Source of the DNA: CALKZN01 sp050633785
GTDB lineage: Bacteria; Pseudomonadota; Gammaproteobacteria; Arenicellales; Arenicellaceae
Direction: 5' to 3'
Length of the DNA stretch: 64,000 nucleotides
NCBI GenBank assembly: GCA_050633785.1
Contig: JBOEHE010000045.1
Location: 62,001-126,000 of the forward strand
The first letter of the stretch is position 1; every line of letters starts with the position of its first letter. The notes under the pieces are model-generated. The model did no database searches. It had not been told where the DNA came from and worked only from the letters and a program-made list of their open reading frames with translations. The translations under genes and the position numbers were made by a program. Positions 25,791 through 33,931 of this stretch are shown here, one piece after another.

Positions 25791-26851
25791 GTATTAAAGC
25801 GCAATTTAATATCGAGCTGGATAATTTCACACTCGATGTCGATTTAGATTTACCGAGTTCTGGAATCAGCGCCTTATTCGGCCCATCTGGTTGCGGAAAA
25901 ACAACCTTATTACGAGCCATTGCCGGCTTGGAGTACCGCCCCAATAATCAGCTATTCATCAACAATGAGGCCTGGCAGCAACAAACAAAGTTTATTCCCA
26001 CACACCAACGTCCATTAGGCTATGTTTTTCAGGAAGCTCGATTATTCGATCATTTGAGCGTTTTGAAAAATGTACAATATGGCCTCAAGCGTATTCCCGA
26101 AAATAAACGCACAATTTCTTTAGAACAAGCCATTGAATTATTAGGAATTGAACACCTTTTGCAGCGTAAACCAGAGCATTTATCTGGCGGTGAACTCCAG
26201 CGCGTCGCCATTGCCCGGGCCTTGGCTGTCAGCCCCAAGCTGCTCTTAATGGACGAACCTTTAACCGGTCTGGACAAAGCAGGTAAAGACGAAATTCTCC
26301 CTTATCTTGAATCACTCCATGACGAATTGGAAATTCCAGTTATTTTTGTCAGCCATGTTCTAGAAGAAATATCACGCCTGGCAGACCATCTGGTATTGAT
26401 GGAAACAGGTCGAGTCCTGGCCTCTGGTCCTATCAACGAGATGCTCACACAAGCCGACCTGATGTTGGCTCATCAACATGATGCTGAAGCGATCATCCAT
26501 GCCACGGTAGCTGAACACGATGAGCAGTATCATCTGACCTATCTTGATTTTTCCGGTGGTCGAATCACAGTTACCCATAAGAACCTGCCCATAGGCAATC
26601 AGGTAAGGCTGAGAATAGCCGCCCGTGATGTTAGTATTACTCTACAACCTCAGTCTGCCACCAGCATTTTGAATATATTTCCAGCAGTGATAGATGACAT
26701 AATTCCTCAAGGCAAAGCTCAAGTAACCGTTCGACTATTGATAAAAGAAACTGTTATTTTAGCCCGACTGACGCAGAAATCAGCTGCTGAGCTAGCACTA
26801 GCTCCCAACAAGGAAGTGTATGTTCAGGCAAAAAGTATTGCCTTGCTATAA
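25787..26851 (+). CDS. modC: Molybdate ABC transporter ATP-binding protein ModC
   Basis: A 354-residue ABC ATPase. Walker A is GPSGCGKTTL (about residues 32-41), the signature is LSGGELQRVAIARAL, and Walker B is LLLMDEPLTGLD. A C-terminal TOBE/MOP domain (about 290-354) binds molybdate and is characteristic of ModC rather than of other importers. It is the last gene of modABC. A short 7-base hairpin at 26887-26902 follows but lacks a T-tract. Confidence 0.9.
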   Translation: MSIKAQFNIELDNFTLDVDLDLPSSGISALFGPSGCGKTTLLRAIAGLEYRPNNQLFINNEAWQQQTKFIPTHQRPLGYVFQEARLFDHLSVLKNVQYGLKRIPENKRTISLEQAIELLGIEHLLQRKPEHLSGGELQRVAIARALAVSPKLLLMDEPLTGLDKAGKDEILPYLESLHDELEIPVIFVSHVLEEISRLADHLVLMETGRVLASGPINEMLTQADLMLAHQHDAEAIIHATVAEHDEQYHLTYLDFSGGRITVTHKNLPIGNQVRLRIAARDVSITLQPQSATSILNIFPAVIDDIIPQGKAQVTVRLLIKETVILARLTQKSAAELALAPNKEVYVQAKSIALL

Positions 26852-26950
26852 CTGAGTCCAGCATGACTATATCGATAGCACTATTGAAGTATCCAGATAC
26901 TTGCCTAGAATATAAGAATAGACATTATTTATTTGAGGTAGCTTTCACTA

Positions 26951-27826
26951 TTGAACACTATTGCATTTAATATCAGGAAACTCGACATCAATGGCTTACA
27001 ATTCCACATTCAGGAGTGGGGCGACCCTGATTCACCCAAGCTATTTATGTTACACGGTTGGATGGATTGCGGTGCTTCTTTCCAATTTATGGCTCCTTAT
27101 CTTGCTGACAAGTACCATATAATAGCTCCCGACTTACGTGGTTTTGGCGAAACCGAACACGCACCTGGCGGTTATTGGTTCCCAGACTATTTTGCCGACC
27201 TGGATGCATTACTTGACCATTATTCTCCAGATGAGGAAGTGGATATACTTGGACACAGCATGGGTGGCAATATCGTATTAATGTATTGCGGAATCCGCCG
27301 TAAACGCATAGGGCGCGCCCTAAGTCTGGAGGGCATTGGCTTACCAGAAAAACCTGCCAGGGAAGCACCCAAAAGATACAGTCAATGGCTGCGCCAAATG
27401 AAGAGCAATAAAATCCATAACACCTATCGGAATTTAGCGGTATTGCAAAAAGCCATCAAGACTCATAATCCATCTCTTAACGATGACATGATTGAAAAAC
27501 TGTCGATCATTTGGAGTCGACCTATTGGTCACGATGGCTCAGTGATGCTAAAACATGACAAAAAACATCGATATGTAAACCCAATACGGTATAACTTCGA
27601 CGATGTAACTGAAACTTGGAAACTGGCCAAGGCACAGATTGGCTTGGTAATGGCCAGAAATTCAAATCAATTTACTCAATTCAGAGACGACGGACGCATT
27701 ACAACCACCAAACGTATATTAAATATTTCCGAAAGCAACTACTACATCGTTGAAGATTCAAATCACATGCTGCACCTGGAACAGCCCCAAAGCACAGCAA
27801 ACTGCATCGCTGAGTTTTTTGCCTGA
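26951..27826 (+). CDS. Alpha/beta-hydrolase fold protein
   Basis: A 291-residue hydrolase. The oxyanion region is FMLHGWMDCGASF, the nucleophile elbow is GHSMGG with Ser103, and the late histidine lies in EDSNHMLHLEQP. The substrate is unknown; relatives include esterases, epoxide hydrolases and lipases. The start is a TTG at 26951 with GAGGT about 10 bases upstream; no in-frame ATG lies near. It is on the plus strand after modABC but separated by 99 bases, so a shared transcript is only possible. Confidence 0.8.
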   Translation: MNTIAFNIRKLDINGLQFHIQEWGDPDSPKLFMLHGWMDCGASFQFMAPYLADKYHIIAPDLRGFGETEHAPGGYWFPDYFADLDALLDHYSPDEEVDILGHSMGGNIVLMYCGIRRKRIGRALSLEGIGLPEKPAREAPKRYSQWLRQMKSNKIHNTYRNLAVLQKAIKTHNPSLNDDMIEKLSIIWSRPIGHDGSVMLKHDKKHRYVNPIRYNFDDVTETWKLAKAQIGLVMARNSNQFTQFRDDGRITTTKRILNISESNYYIVEDSNHMLHLEQPQSTANCIAEFFA

Positions 27827-27835
27827 ATTGGAAGA

Positions 27836-27866
27836 GTTGAAAATACACGGTCAGCGTATTTCCAAC
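27836..27866. repeat. Inverted repeat between convergent genes
   Basis: Arms 27836-27846 and 27856-27866 pair over 11 bases with one mismatch around a nine-base loop. It lies between the alpha/beta hydrolase (+) and the small exported gene (-). It has no T-tract on either strand, so it is listed as a repeat, although a terminator role is possible. Confidence 0.45.
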
Positions 27867-27927
27867 CCCTTCAATAATAGAAATCATAGAGTTTCCGCCG
27901 AACAAAGCGACTAACTCTAATTAATTG

Positions 27928-28326
27928 CTAACGCCAGGATTTTACAAGTTTATAATGTTGGACATGATTGATTTCTGACTGTTCAACCCCTTCCATCAAT
28001 GCAAAATATTCAAGACATGCTGGACTATTGTTAGCCGCAGATGCTGCTGCATTCGCATCACTCTCAGATTGCCAATAAACAATATCGACCCATTGCCTGG
28101 GCTTACCTTTTAACAAAGAACGCTTGATATAGCCTTTTTGTTTTTGCAAAAAAACCTCTTCAACATTCTGCGCGACTTGAACAAGGCGTTCCATGCTCAC
28201 ACCTTGTTTGATCGCAAATGGCGCCCATTCAACGACTATCTCTTGATCAGCATTTGCTGCTGTACTTAACAGAATAAGCATAGCCCATATCGTTAGATGT
28301 TTAACTAAGCGCATACCTTTCCCCAT
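27928..28326 (-). CDS. Exported ABM-like dimeric alpha/beta barrel protein (paralogue 1)
   Basis: 132 residues with a signal peptide (LTIWAMLILLSTAANADQ, cut near residue 27). The mature part, about 105 residues, closely resembles the next gene: EWAPFA, EEVFLQKQKGYIKRSLLKG, QWVDIVYWQS, CLEYFALM and the end KLVKSW. The pattern resembles antibiotic-biosynthesis-monooxygenase (ABM) and related ferredoxin-like dimeric barrels. No reaction is known. The start may be 28326 or the in-frame ATG at 28314; AAGG lies just before the latter. It is the second gene of a two-gene unit whose partner is cytoplasmic. Confidence 0.68.
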   Translation of the reverse strand: MGKGMRLVKHLTIWAMLILLSTAANADQEIVVEWAPFAIKQGVSMERLVQVAQNVEEVFLQKQKGYIKRSLLKGKPRQWVDIVYWQSESDANAAASAANNSPACLEYFALMEGVEQSEINHVQHYKLVKSWR

Positions 28327-28332
28327 TTGTCA

Positions 28333-28662
28333 TCAATTCCAGCTTTTAACTCGAGAATAATGAGAGATAGGTTCCCCAGCATTGTCGACCTCAACCATTA
28401 TTGAAAAATACTTCATACAAGCCTGGCATTCACCGACTGATTCAGCGGCTTTTGCAGCATATTGTGGCGTTAGCCAGTAAATAAGATCAACCCATTGCTT
28501 ACCCTCCCCCTTTAACAATTCCCTTCTCACATAACCTTCTTGTTGTTGTAAGAAGTCGGTTTCAATAGCATTGGCGGCTTCAATAACCTGTTCGTCACTG
28601 ACATGTTCTGCAGCTTCAAAGGGAGCCCATTCTACGGTCAAAGCTTTCGTATCTAATTTCAT
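28333..28662 (-). CDS. Cytoplasmic ABM-like dimeric alpha/beta barrel protein (paralogue 2)
   Basis: 109 residues from the ATG at 28662, chosen for a GGAG site six bases upstream. It shares the run VEWAPFEAAEHVS, TDFLQQQEGYVRRELLKG, QWVDLIYWLT, CMKYFSIM and YSRVKSWN with the downstream exported paralogue, but has no signal peptide. Fold inference: ferredoxin-like dimeric barrel, as in ABM, heme-degrading or stress-response proteins. It lies only 87 bases from a divergent WYL-domain regulator, a classic arrangement for a regulator controlling its target. Confidence 0.7.
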   Translation of the reverse strand: MKLDTKALTVEWAPFEAAEHVSDEQVIEAANAIETDFLQQQEGYVRRELLKGEGKQWVDLIYWLTPQYAAKAAESVGECQACMKYFSIMVEVDNAGEPISHYSRVKSWN

Positions 28663-28749
28663 TTTACTCTCCAAATCTAGTTTTTGATTGGCGAATTCCA
28701 ATCACAGGCGTTAAGATAAAACTAAATACGTCATAATAGGTCATATTAA

Positions 28750-29487
28750 ATGGGTAGAGGTTCATCTCTAGGAAAACTAGAGCGACTAGACCAACTTCTA
28801 GGCAAGCTTAAAGCCGGGGAAACACATACCTCAGGTGCTTTGGCTGATGAGTTAGAAGTCAGTTTGCGCACATTAACTCGGGATTTGCAGACTCTCAGAA
28901 ATAAAGGCTACCCCATAGAGACAGACAAAGGACGAGGAGGAGGAGTACGCCTGTATCCTCGCTGGGGCATTGGACGAATGGTATTGAATTACCGCGAGGT
29001 TATTGACCTGCTGTTGGCAATGAGTATTTTGGAAAAACTCAACTCGCCATTGTTTCTGAGTAATTTAACCTCGGTTAGAAACAAGCTTTATGCTACTTTT
29101 CCCGATACACAAAGACCGCAAATTCGGCTGATACGGAAAAGGATTCTTATAGGGGAACTGGCTTCTAATCACATCATGAAAAGCTATATTGACACCAAGA
29201 GCAATCAGCAAACAGATGATATTCTTAAGAGCTTTATTGAACAAAAATGCATCAAGTTACAATACCAGAGAGAAGATGGTGAAGTGTCACAAAGAACCAT
29301 CGAAGTACATTATCTTTTTCTAAATTGGCCAGCCTGGTATTTAATCAGTTTTGACCATATGAGAAACGCACCTCGAATGTTTCGAGTAGATAGAGTGCAA
29401 AGCACAAAACTTATGGACGATAGGTTTCAACTAAAACCTATCGAATTCTTTTCGACTGAATTGGAACAATATTCGACGCGTTTATGA
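28750..29487 (+). CDS. HTH/WYL-domain transcriptional regulator
   Basis: A 245-residue regulator. The N-terminal helix-turn-helix is about residues 10-60 (TSGALADELEVSLRTLTRDLQTLRNKGYPIE), as in the YafY/DeoR group. The C-terminal WYL domain starts near 165 (IKLQYQREDGEVSQRTIEVHYLF; NWPAWYLISFDH; MFRVDRVQ). WYL proteins often bind a ligand or nucleic acid and repress or activate nearby genes. It is divergent from the two ABM-like genes with a short shared promoter region, so those are the likely targets. Confidence 0.8.
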   Translation: MGRGSSLGKLERLDQLLGKLKAGETHTSGALADELEVSLRTLTRDLQTLRNKGYPIETDKGRGGGVRLYPRWGIGRMVLNYREVIDLLLAMSILEKLNSPLFLSNLTSVRNKLYATFPDTQRPQIRLIRKRILIGELASNHIMKSYIDTKSNQQTDDILKSFIEQKCIKLQYQREDGEVSQRTIEVHYLFLNWPAWYLISFDHMRNAPRMFRVDRVQSTKLMDDRFQLKPIEFFSTELEQYSTRL

Positions 29488-29725
29488 TTTCACCTCAAGC
29501 TGCAAGTCACTCTCTACAAAGCCAGATTTCAACCAAGATTACCGCCACCATCCCCACGAAGCAATTTACTCCTTAAAGGTCACGATAATCTCAGTCAAAA
29601 ATGCAAAACCTGACTCGAAGATATTTATTTTTATACTTTTAAATCAGTTAACACGTAAAAGACTTTTTTATTCCATAAAAATTCATTTTTTGAACGCTAT
29701 AAATTACGCTATTATCATCAAGCGA
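29488..29725. other. Intergenic sequence upstream of the MITE-like element
   Basis: AT-rich sequence between the WYL gene and the inverted-repeat element. I see no convincing gene, terminator or RNA here. A frame starting at 29690 runs into the repeat element and is not treated as a gene. Confidence 0.5.
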
Positions 29726-29939
29726 CCAGGGCCTGTTGACACTAAAATGTTAAGCCGAGATTGCCATCATTTTTTCACTATTGAGGCGTCCATTTGGATG
29801 TTTGCTTGCTCCAAACACCAAATGGAGAACAAAGAGTGTGAGAAAATGATGGCAACCCTTTGGGGTATGGCTAAAATTAGCTCATACCCCGAGGGTACCT
29901 AGTACTTTCGGTCAATATTTTAGTGTCAACAGGCCCTGG
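29726..29939. mobile_element. 214-bp MITE-like element with 23-bp perfect terminal inverted repeats
   Basis: The ends 29726-29748 and 29917-29939 are perfect 23-base inverted repeats beginning CCAGGGCCTGTTGACACT. The interior has no coding potential but carries two more inverted repeats: 29761-29778 with 29838-29855 (18 bases, one G-U), enclosing 29790-29804 with 29811-29825, and a hairpin at 29862-29890 (GGGGTATG and its complement). The whole single strand can fold into a large cruciform or RNA structure. I see no target-site duplication. It has no transposase; if mobile, it would depend on one encoded elsewhere. It lies between the WYL gene and cysZ. Confidence 0.85.
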
Positions 29940-29999
29940 CATAATCTGCGATATTTTGCCGATAACTGAATTACGCTTTAAAGCGAAAGGATATAAATA

Positions 30000-30761
30000 A
30001 TGAATGGTTTTGGACAAGGCGTGAAATATTTGCGTCAGGGCTTTACATTAATAACTGAACCTAAATTGCGACTATTTGTCATAATTCCACTTCTAATCAA
30101 TATTGTATTATTTGTTGTCGGCGTTTATCTGGCTGGACATTGGTTTGCTCAACTAATGAATTATTTCATGGGATGGCTACCCAGTTGGGAATGGTTAGGC
30201 TTTTTGCGTGCAATTTTTTGGGTGTTATACGCGATTATTGTGCTACTGGTTTTCACTTATACTTTTGTAGTCTTTGCCAATCTTATCGGCTCTCCTTTTT
30301 ACAGCTATCTAGCCGAACTGACACAGCGTCAATTGACCGGAGTAGCACTTGAAGACATGGAAAGTCCCTGGGGCTCTATCTTAAAATCGATTCCAAGAAG
30401 TGTTTACCGAGAATTTCGCAAAATTGCTTATTATTTGCCCAGAGCCTTGGGTTTGTTAATACTCGGCTTTATTCCCGTCATTAATATCTTTGCCGGGGTG
30501 GCCTGGTTTCTGTTTTCGGCCTGGATGATGAACTTGCAATACCTGGACTACCCGGCAGAAAACAATCGTACAGGCTTTGATGAGCTGCGCAAACAAACCA
30601 GCCTTAAACGCTCCAGTGCTTTCGGTTTTGGTGGGGTGGTGTATCTGGCCTCATTGATTCCAGTGATTAATCTTTTCGTCATGCCTGCGGCAGTTTGCGG
30701 AGCCACTGCAAAATGGGTTGAAGAGTTTTCAAGCAAAAAAAAGGCACCAACTAAGTCATAG
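30000..30761 (+). CDS. cysZ: Sulfate transporter CysZ
   Basis: A 253-residue EI24/CysZ-family inner-membrane protein. It begins GFGQGVKYLRQGFTLITEPKLRLFVIIPLLIN, and has four or more hydrophobic segments (about 24-50, 65-95, 145-170, 205-225). CysZ imports sulfate for cysteine synthesis. GAAAGGA precedes the ATG. The last codons (KKKAPTKS) lie inside the hairpin of a minus-strand terminator, so the gene's 3' end is shared with the neighbouring small gene's stop signal. Confidence 0.88.
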   Translation: MNGFGQGVKYLRQGFTLITEPKLRLFVIIPLLINIVLFVVGVYLAGHWFAQLMNYFMGWLPSWEWLGFLRAIFWVLYAIIVLLVFTYTFVVFANLIGSPFYSYLAELTQRQLTGVALEDMESPWGSILKSIPRSVYREFRKIAYYLPRALGLLILGFIPVINIFAGVAWFLFSAWMMNLQYLDYPAENNRTGFDELRKQTSLKRSSAFGFGGVVYLASLIPVINLFVMPAAVCGATAKWVEEFSSKKKAPTKS

Positions 30762-30769
30762 TTGGTGCC
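30735..30769 (-). terminator. Minus-strand intrinsic terminator embedded in the end of cysZ
   Basis: A perfect 10-base stem (30743-30752 with 30760-30769, GGCACCAACT and complement) sits on eight A residues at 30735-30742. Read on the minus strand this is a hairpin followed by a T-tract, placed about 45 bases after the stop of the 59-residue gene. The plus strand has no T-tract after the hairpin, so it does not terminate cysZ in the usual way. Confidence 0.8.
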
Positions 30770-30814
30770 AAGAAAGAATACTAAAAGTACTCTTGGAGGA
30801 GAAGTAATTTGGTC

Positions 30815-30994
30815 TCAGGCTGCCTTTGGCAAGTCAGCACTCTGTGAAGTTTTTTTCTTCAGGACATTTTTCAATTTTCCGAATTGTCCTTCTAATGTTT
30901 CACTTCTAAGTTTGTGTGCTTTACGGATATAATACTCAACGTCTATTCCACCGGATTCAGTTACTTGTAAAGTTTCAGTTTTAATCGGTTTCAT
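30815..30994 (-). CDS. 59-residue small protein of unknown function
   Basis: The frame starts at an ATG at 30994 with AGAGG five bases upstream, ends at a TGA and is followed by a terminator, which together support a real gene. The protein begins MKPIKTETLQVTESGG, then IDVEYYIRKAHKLRSETL, and ends in a basic tail. The 'YxIRKAHKLRSE' run resembles the helical A/HxLRSE segment of short uncharacterised proteobacterial proteins. No function is known to me. It is divergent from the LysR regulator gene, sharing about 120 bases of upstream DNA. Confidence 0.7.
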   Translation of the reverse strand: MKPIKTETLQVTESGGIDVEYYIRKAHKLRSETLEGQFGKLKNVLKKKTSQSADLPKAA

Positions 30995-31117
30995 GTTTGC
31001 CTCTAAAAGGATTGTGTGTGTTAACCTGTTAGAAGCATAATAAGCCCGCTGGCCTGGATAAACAAACGACCAATTTTCATGTTATAGTTGAGATAAACTC
31101 ACTTATAGGAGTAAGTT

Positions 31118-32026
31118 ATCAATCGTCTCCCACCTTTGAGAGCTCTTAGAAGCTTTGAGGCCGCAGCACGCCTGGGTAGTTTTCAAGCCGCAGCAGAAGA
31201 ACTGTTTGTTACACCTTCTGCCATCAGCCATCAGCTGAAAACTCTGGAAGAATTTCTAGGGCTTGAATTGTTTATTCGCCAGACACGTCGCATCTCATTA
31301 ACTCATGTTGGTGAGGAATATTATGAATCTATTCATAAAGCCTTATCGGAAATTGATCGCTCGACCCAGCAATTAATTTCAGTTCACCAATCAGGTGAGT
31401 TACACCTCAGTGTCATACCCGCCTTTCTGACTCGCTGGTTATTACCCAGAATCAGTAGTTTCCATGAGGCCAACCCGGACATAAAACTGGAAATATCATC
31501 AACTACCGGTTTGATTGATTTCGATCGCGTTGATACGGATATGGCCGTTTACTTTGGTGACGGCGATTGGTCTGGTATCGAAATACACTTTCTGCGCCAC
31601 TACCAACAAGTACCTGTTTGTAGCCCAAAGTTATTGAAGAACTTCCCAATTAATAAACCCGAGGATCTATTCAAACATACTTTGCTTTATGTGCAAAAAC
31701 GCAATGATGAATGGTCTAACTGGTTTGAACAAGTAAACACGCCCTTCAAAGAATCAATCAAAGGTGTCTATTTTTCCAGTAGCGCTCTCACAACATCAGC
31801 CGCAATTAGCGGCTTAGGAATTGCATTGGCTGACATAGGCTTTGTCAGTGAAGAAATAGCCTCTGGAGAACTGGTAGTTCCCATAGATACCTTTCTGGGT
31901 ATCGACAAATCCTTTTATCTGGTTTATCAAAAAGACCGCGTTATGACCTATGCAATGAAAGCTTTTCAGAGTTGGTTAATGGAAGAGATGTCAAAAGATG
32001 TCTTATCGCCAAAATCTTCCTCATGA
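31118..32026 (+). CDS. LysR-family transcriptional regulator (GcvA-like), probable ATC start
   Basis: A LysR protein of 302 residues if it starts at 31118. The winged helix (FQAAAEELFVTPSAISHQLKTLEEFLG) and the effector domain (LSVIPAFLTRWLLPRIS onward) are complete and resemble GcvA. No ATG, GTG or CTG start fits. The first common start, TTG at 31136, would cut off the conserved opening. Before it the frame reads INRLPPLRALRSFEAAAR, matching the family's 'MxRLPPLxALRxFEAAAR', and AGGAG (31107-31111) stands six bases before the ATC. I therefore place the start at the ATC; the shorter 31136 form remains possible. It is divergent from the 59-residue gene. Confidence 0.82.
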   Translation: MNRLPPLRALRSFEAAARLGSFQAAAEELFVTPSAISHQLKTLEEFLGLELFIRQTRRISLTHVGEEYYESIHKALSEIDRSTQQLISVHQSGELHLSVIPAFLTRWLLPRISSFHEANPDIKLEISSTTGLIDFDRVDTDMAVYFGDGDWSGIEIHFLRHYQQVPVCSPKLLKNFPINKPEDLFKHTLLYVQKRNDEWSNWFEQVNTPFKESIKGVYFSSSALTTSAAISGLGIALADIGFVSEEIASGELVVPIDTFLGIDKSFYLVYQKDRVMTYAMKAFQSWLMEEMSKDVLSPKSSS

Positions 32027-32080
32027 AACTATAAAATAAGCTCTCCCCCCAACTTTATTACCAACCAGCTTTAAAACCCT

Positions 32081-32686
32081 ATGATGAATAGTACAACAGC
32101 CAATCTGGCGCAAACAATTATTGAATTACAACACCAATTCACGATCGAATGGCATGACAACGATGATGCCCCCCGCCCAATCAACGAATTTGAAGCACTA
32201 GTGGTTGATCAGCATAAACGAAATTTTGATTTATGGCACCAGGAAGACAAGGCTCGCGAGCCTGATGTTTCTGATGCCAACATTGCCCAAGTTAAGCGTA
32301 ACATTGACCAACTAAATCAGAAGCGTAACGATATGGTGACCGAGCTGGATATAATGTTGGAACAACACTATTTCCCCACCGCCGAAACCGATGATTTGCC
32401 TTGGAATTCAGAAACAGCAGGAAGCATTATTGACCGCTTGTCCATTGCATCATTAAAGGTATTCCATATGCAAGAGCAGACTGAGCGTAGTGACGCTTCC
32501 GCTGAACATATCGAGAAATGCAAGCAAAAAACCTATGAACTGGAAGTGCAGAGACATGATTTAACACACTCACTGCAACTGTTTTTTGATGATATTGTCG
32601 CCGGTAAAAAGCAAAATAAATTGTACAAACAGTTCAAGATGTACAACGACCCTGAGTTGAATCCTAAAATATATGCAAAAAAATAG
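32081..32686 (+). CDS. DUF4254 family protein
   Basis: A 201-residue helical protein. The family hallmarks are seen in order: VVDQHKRNFDLWHQEDKAREPDVSDANIAQVKRNIDQLNQKRND, then SETAGSIIDRLSIASLKVFHMQEQTERSD, and the end YKQFKMYNDPELNPKIY. The biochemical role is unknown, but DUF4254 genes repeatedly lie next to glycosyltransferase genes in surface-polysaccharide clusters, as here beside a GT9 gene on the opposite strand. It marks the left edge of the glycan region. Confidence 0.85.
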   Translation: MMNSTTANLAQTIIELQHQFTIEWHDNDDAPRPINEFEALVVDQHKRNFDLWHQEDKAREPDVSDANIAQVKRNIDQLNQKRNDMVTELDIMLEQHYFPTAETDDLPWNSETAGSIIDRLSIASLKVFHMQEQTERSDASAEHIEKCKQKTYELEVQRHDLTHSLQLFFDDIVAGKKQNKLYKQFKMYNDPELNPKIYAKK

Positions 32687-32717
32687 GAATCCGGTTGATC
32701 AACACATACGGGAATCT

Positions 32718-33782
32718 CTATACGATAAACTCACCCAGCATGTCATCCAGTTTGGTGATAACAATTTCTGGCGTAATGGATTGATAGAAAGTCTCCAAAT
32801 GCCTGCCCATATGTGACCTTATTGAACGGTGCTCCTCGCTGGTAATACCCATGCTATCTTGCAAATCTACGCCTTGATGGCGTGGGTTTGCCTGCGGTAA
32901 CCAACTAATTTTCTCGTGAATAGGCGAATACACCATCAAAGAAGGCACATTAGTCCCAGTTGCCATATGACTTGGTCCACCGTCATTGCCAAAAAAGAAA
33001 TCACACAGAGAAATAGCTATTGCCAACTCTCGTAAGTTCAGTTGAATGTCACGAAAAACATCTTTGGGATCCTCTAATAAACTCAGCATATCACTCACAA
33101 GCTGCTGTTCCCTTCCCGGCACACAATTTACGATCAGTTGCGCATCATACTTTTCGCACAGGTGATTCATCACTTCAGCCATATAATTCATTGGCCATGT
33201 TTTGTCATGAGCATTTGATGTAGCTGCCACAAAAAAAACTGGTCGTTGAAAATCAACCCCATAAGTAATCAACTTCTGCTTCATAAGCTCGGTTTCGGCT
33301 GGCTCTATTGCCAGCTGCCACTTTTTCTCAACTGTGGCTGCATGAGGCAAGCCTTTAAGAATATCCAACTTTTTTCCGACAGTATCGCCATATTCTGTGT
33401 GTTCAATCTCAGTTTTATACAACTTGCTCCGCCAACGTTTTTTATCAAAACCCAGAGTGTATTTTGCACCACAAAGGAACGTCATCCATGCACTGACAGG
33501 CACATTAATCAAATCAATAACCATGTCGTATTTTTGCGATCGTAGGCAGAGCATTTTTTTGGCGTAGAGCCAAGCACTAGACCGTTCTTCAGCAGAGATG
33601 GTCACTACGTTATCAATATCAGGGTGATTAAGAAACAATGGTTTAATATGCTCATAAACCAGATAGTCAATTTGTGCTTCAGGATACGTTTTTTTTAAGC
33701 TGCCGCAAACGGGCAAACCCAATAGAGCATCACCAATAGCTTTTAAACGGATAACCAGAATTTTTTCAGGGGTTGAAGTCAT
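32718..33782 (-). CDS. Glycosyltransferase family 9 (heptosyltransferase-like)
   Basis: 354 residues from the ATG at 33782 (the frame extends to a TTG at 33809). The N-terminal Rossmann start ILVIRLKAIGDALLGLPV and the C-terminal nucleotide-sugar site FFFGNDGGPSHMATGTNVPSL are typical of GT9 enzymes such as WaaC, WaaF and WaaQ. These add ADP-heptose to the LPS core on the cytoplasmic face. It is convergent with the DUF4254 gene. Acceptor unknown. Confidence 0.82.
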   Translation of the reverse strand: MTSTPEKILVIRLKAIGDALLGLPVCGSLKKTYPEAQIDYLVYEHIKPLFLNHPDIDNVVTISAEERSSAWLYAKKMLCLRSQKYDMVIDLINVPVSAWMTFLCGAKYTLGFDKKRWRSKLYKTEIEHTEYGDTVGKKLDILKGLPHAATVEKKWQLAIEPAETELMKQKLITYGVDFQRPVFFVAATSNAHDKTWPMNYMAEVMNHLCEKYDAQLIVNCVPGREQQLVSDMLSLLEDPKDVFRDIQLNLRELAIAISLCDFFFGNDGGPSHMATGTNVPSLMVYSPIHEKISWLPQANPRHQGVDLQDSMGITSEEHRSIRSHMGRHLETFYQSITPEIVITKLDDMLGEFIV

Positions 33783-33875
33783 CTTTCTGTGTTTATAGAG
33801 GTGAGTCAACTCTCAAAGAGAGTTACTCATATTTTATTTGATATAAAACCAGAGCACAGAGTTTACCTCAAAAAA

Positions 33876-33910
33876 AAAGGCTGCGTCAGTAAAACACTGA
33901 CGCAGCCTTT
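33876..33910 (-). terminator. Intrinsic terminator of the tail-fibre-like gene
   Basis: A perfect 15-base stem (33876-33890 and 33896-33910, AAAGGCTGCGTCAGT and complement) with a five-base loop, followed on the minus strand by a long T-tract (the A run at 33870-33878). It lies just beyond the stop of the 404-residue gene. The plus side also ends in T-rich sequence, so it may also work for plus-strand transcripts. Confidence 0.9.
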
Positions 33911-33931
33911 GATTTTTTTAACTATAGATAG

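Noticed and set aside
27836..27866. Intrinsic terminator between the alpha/beta hydrolase and the ABM-like pair
   Set aside because: There is an 11-base stem but no T-tract on either side, so it is kept as a repeat only.
29690..29902. 70-residue frame across the start of the inverted-repeat element
   Set aside because: Most of it lies in the inverted repeats; it has no credible ribosome-binding site or protein motif.
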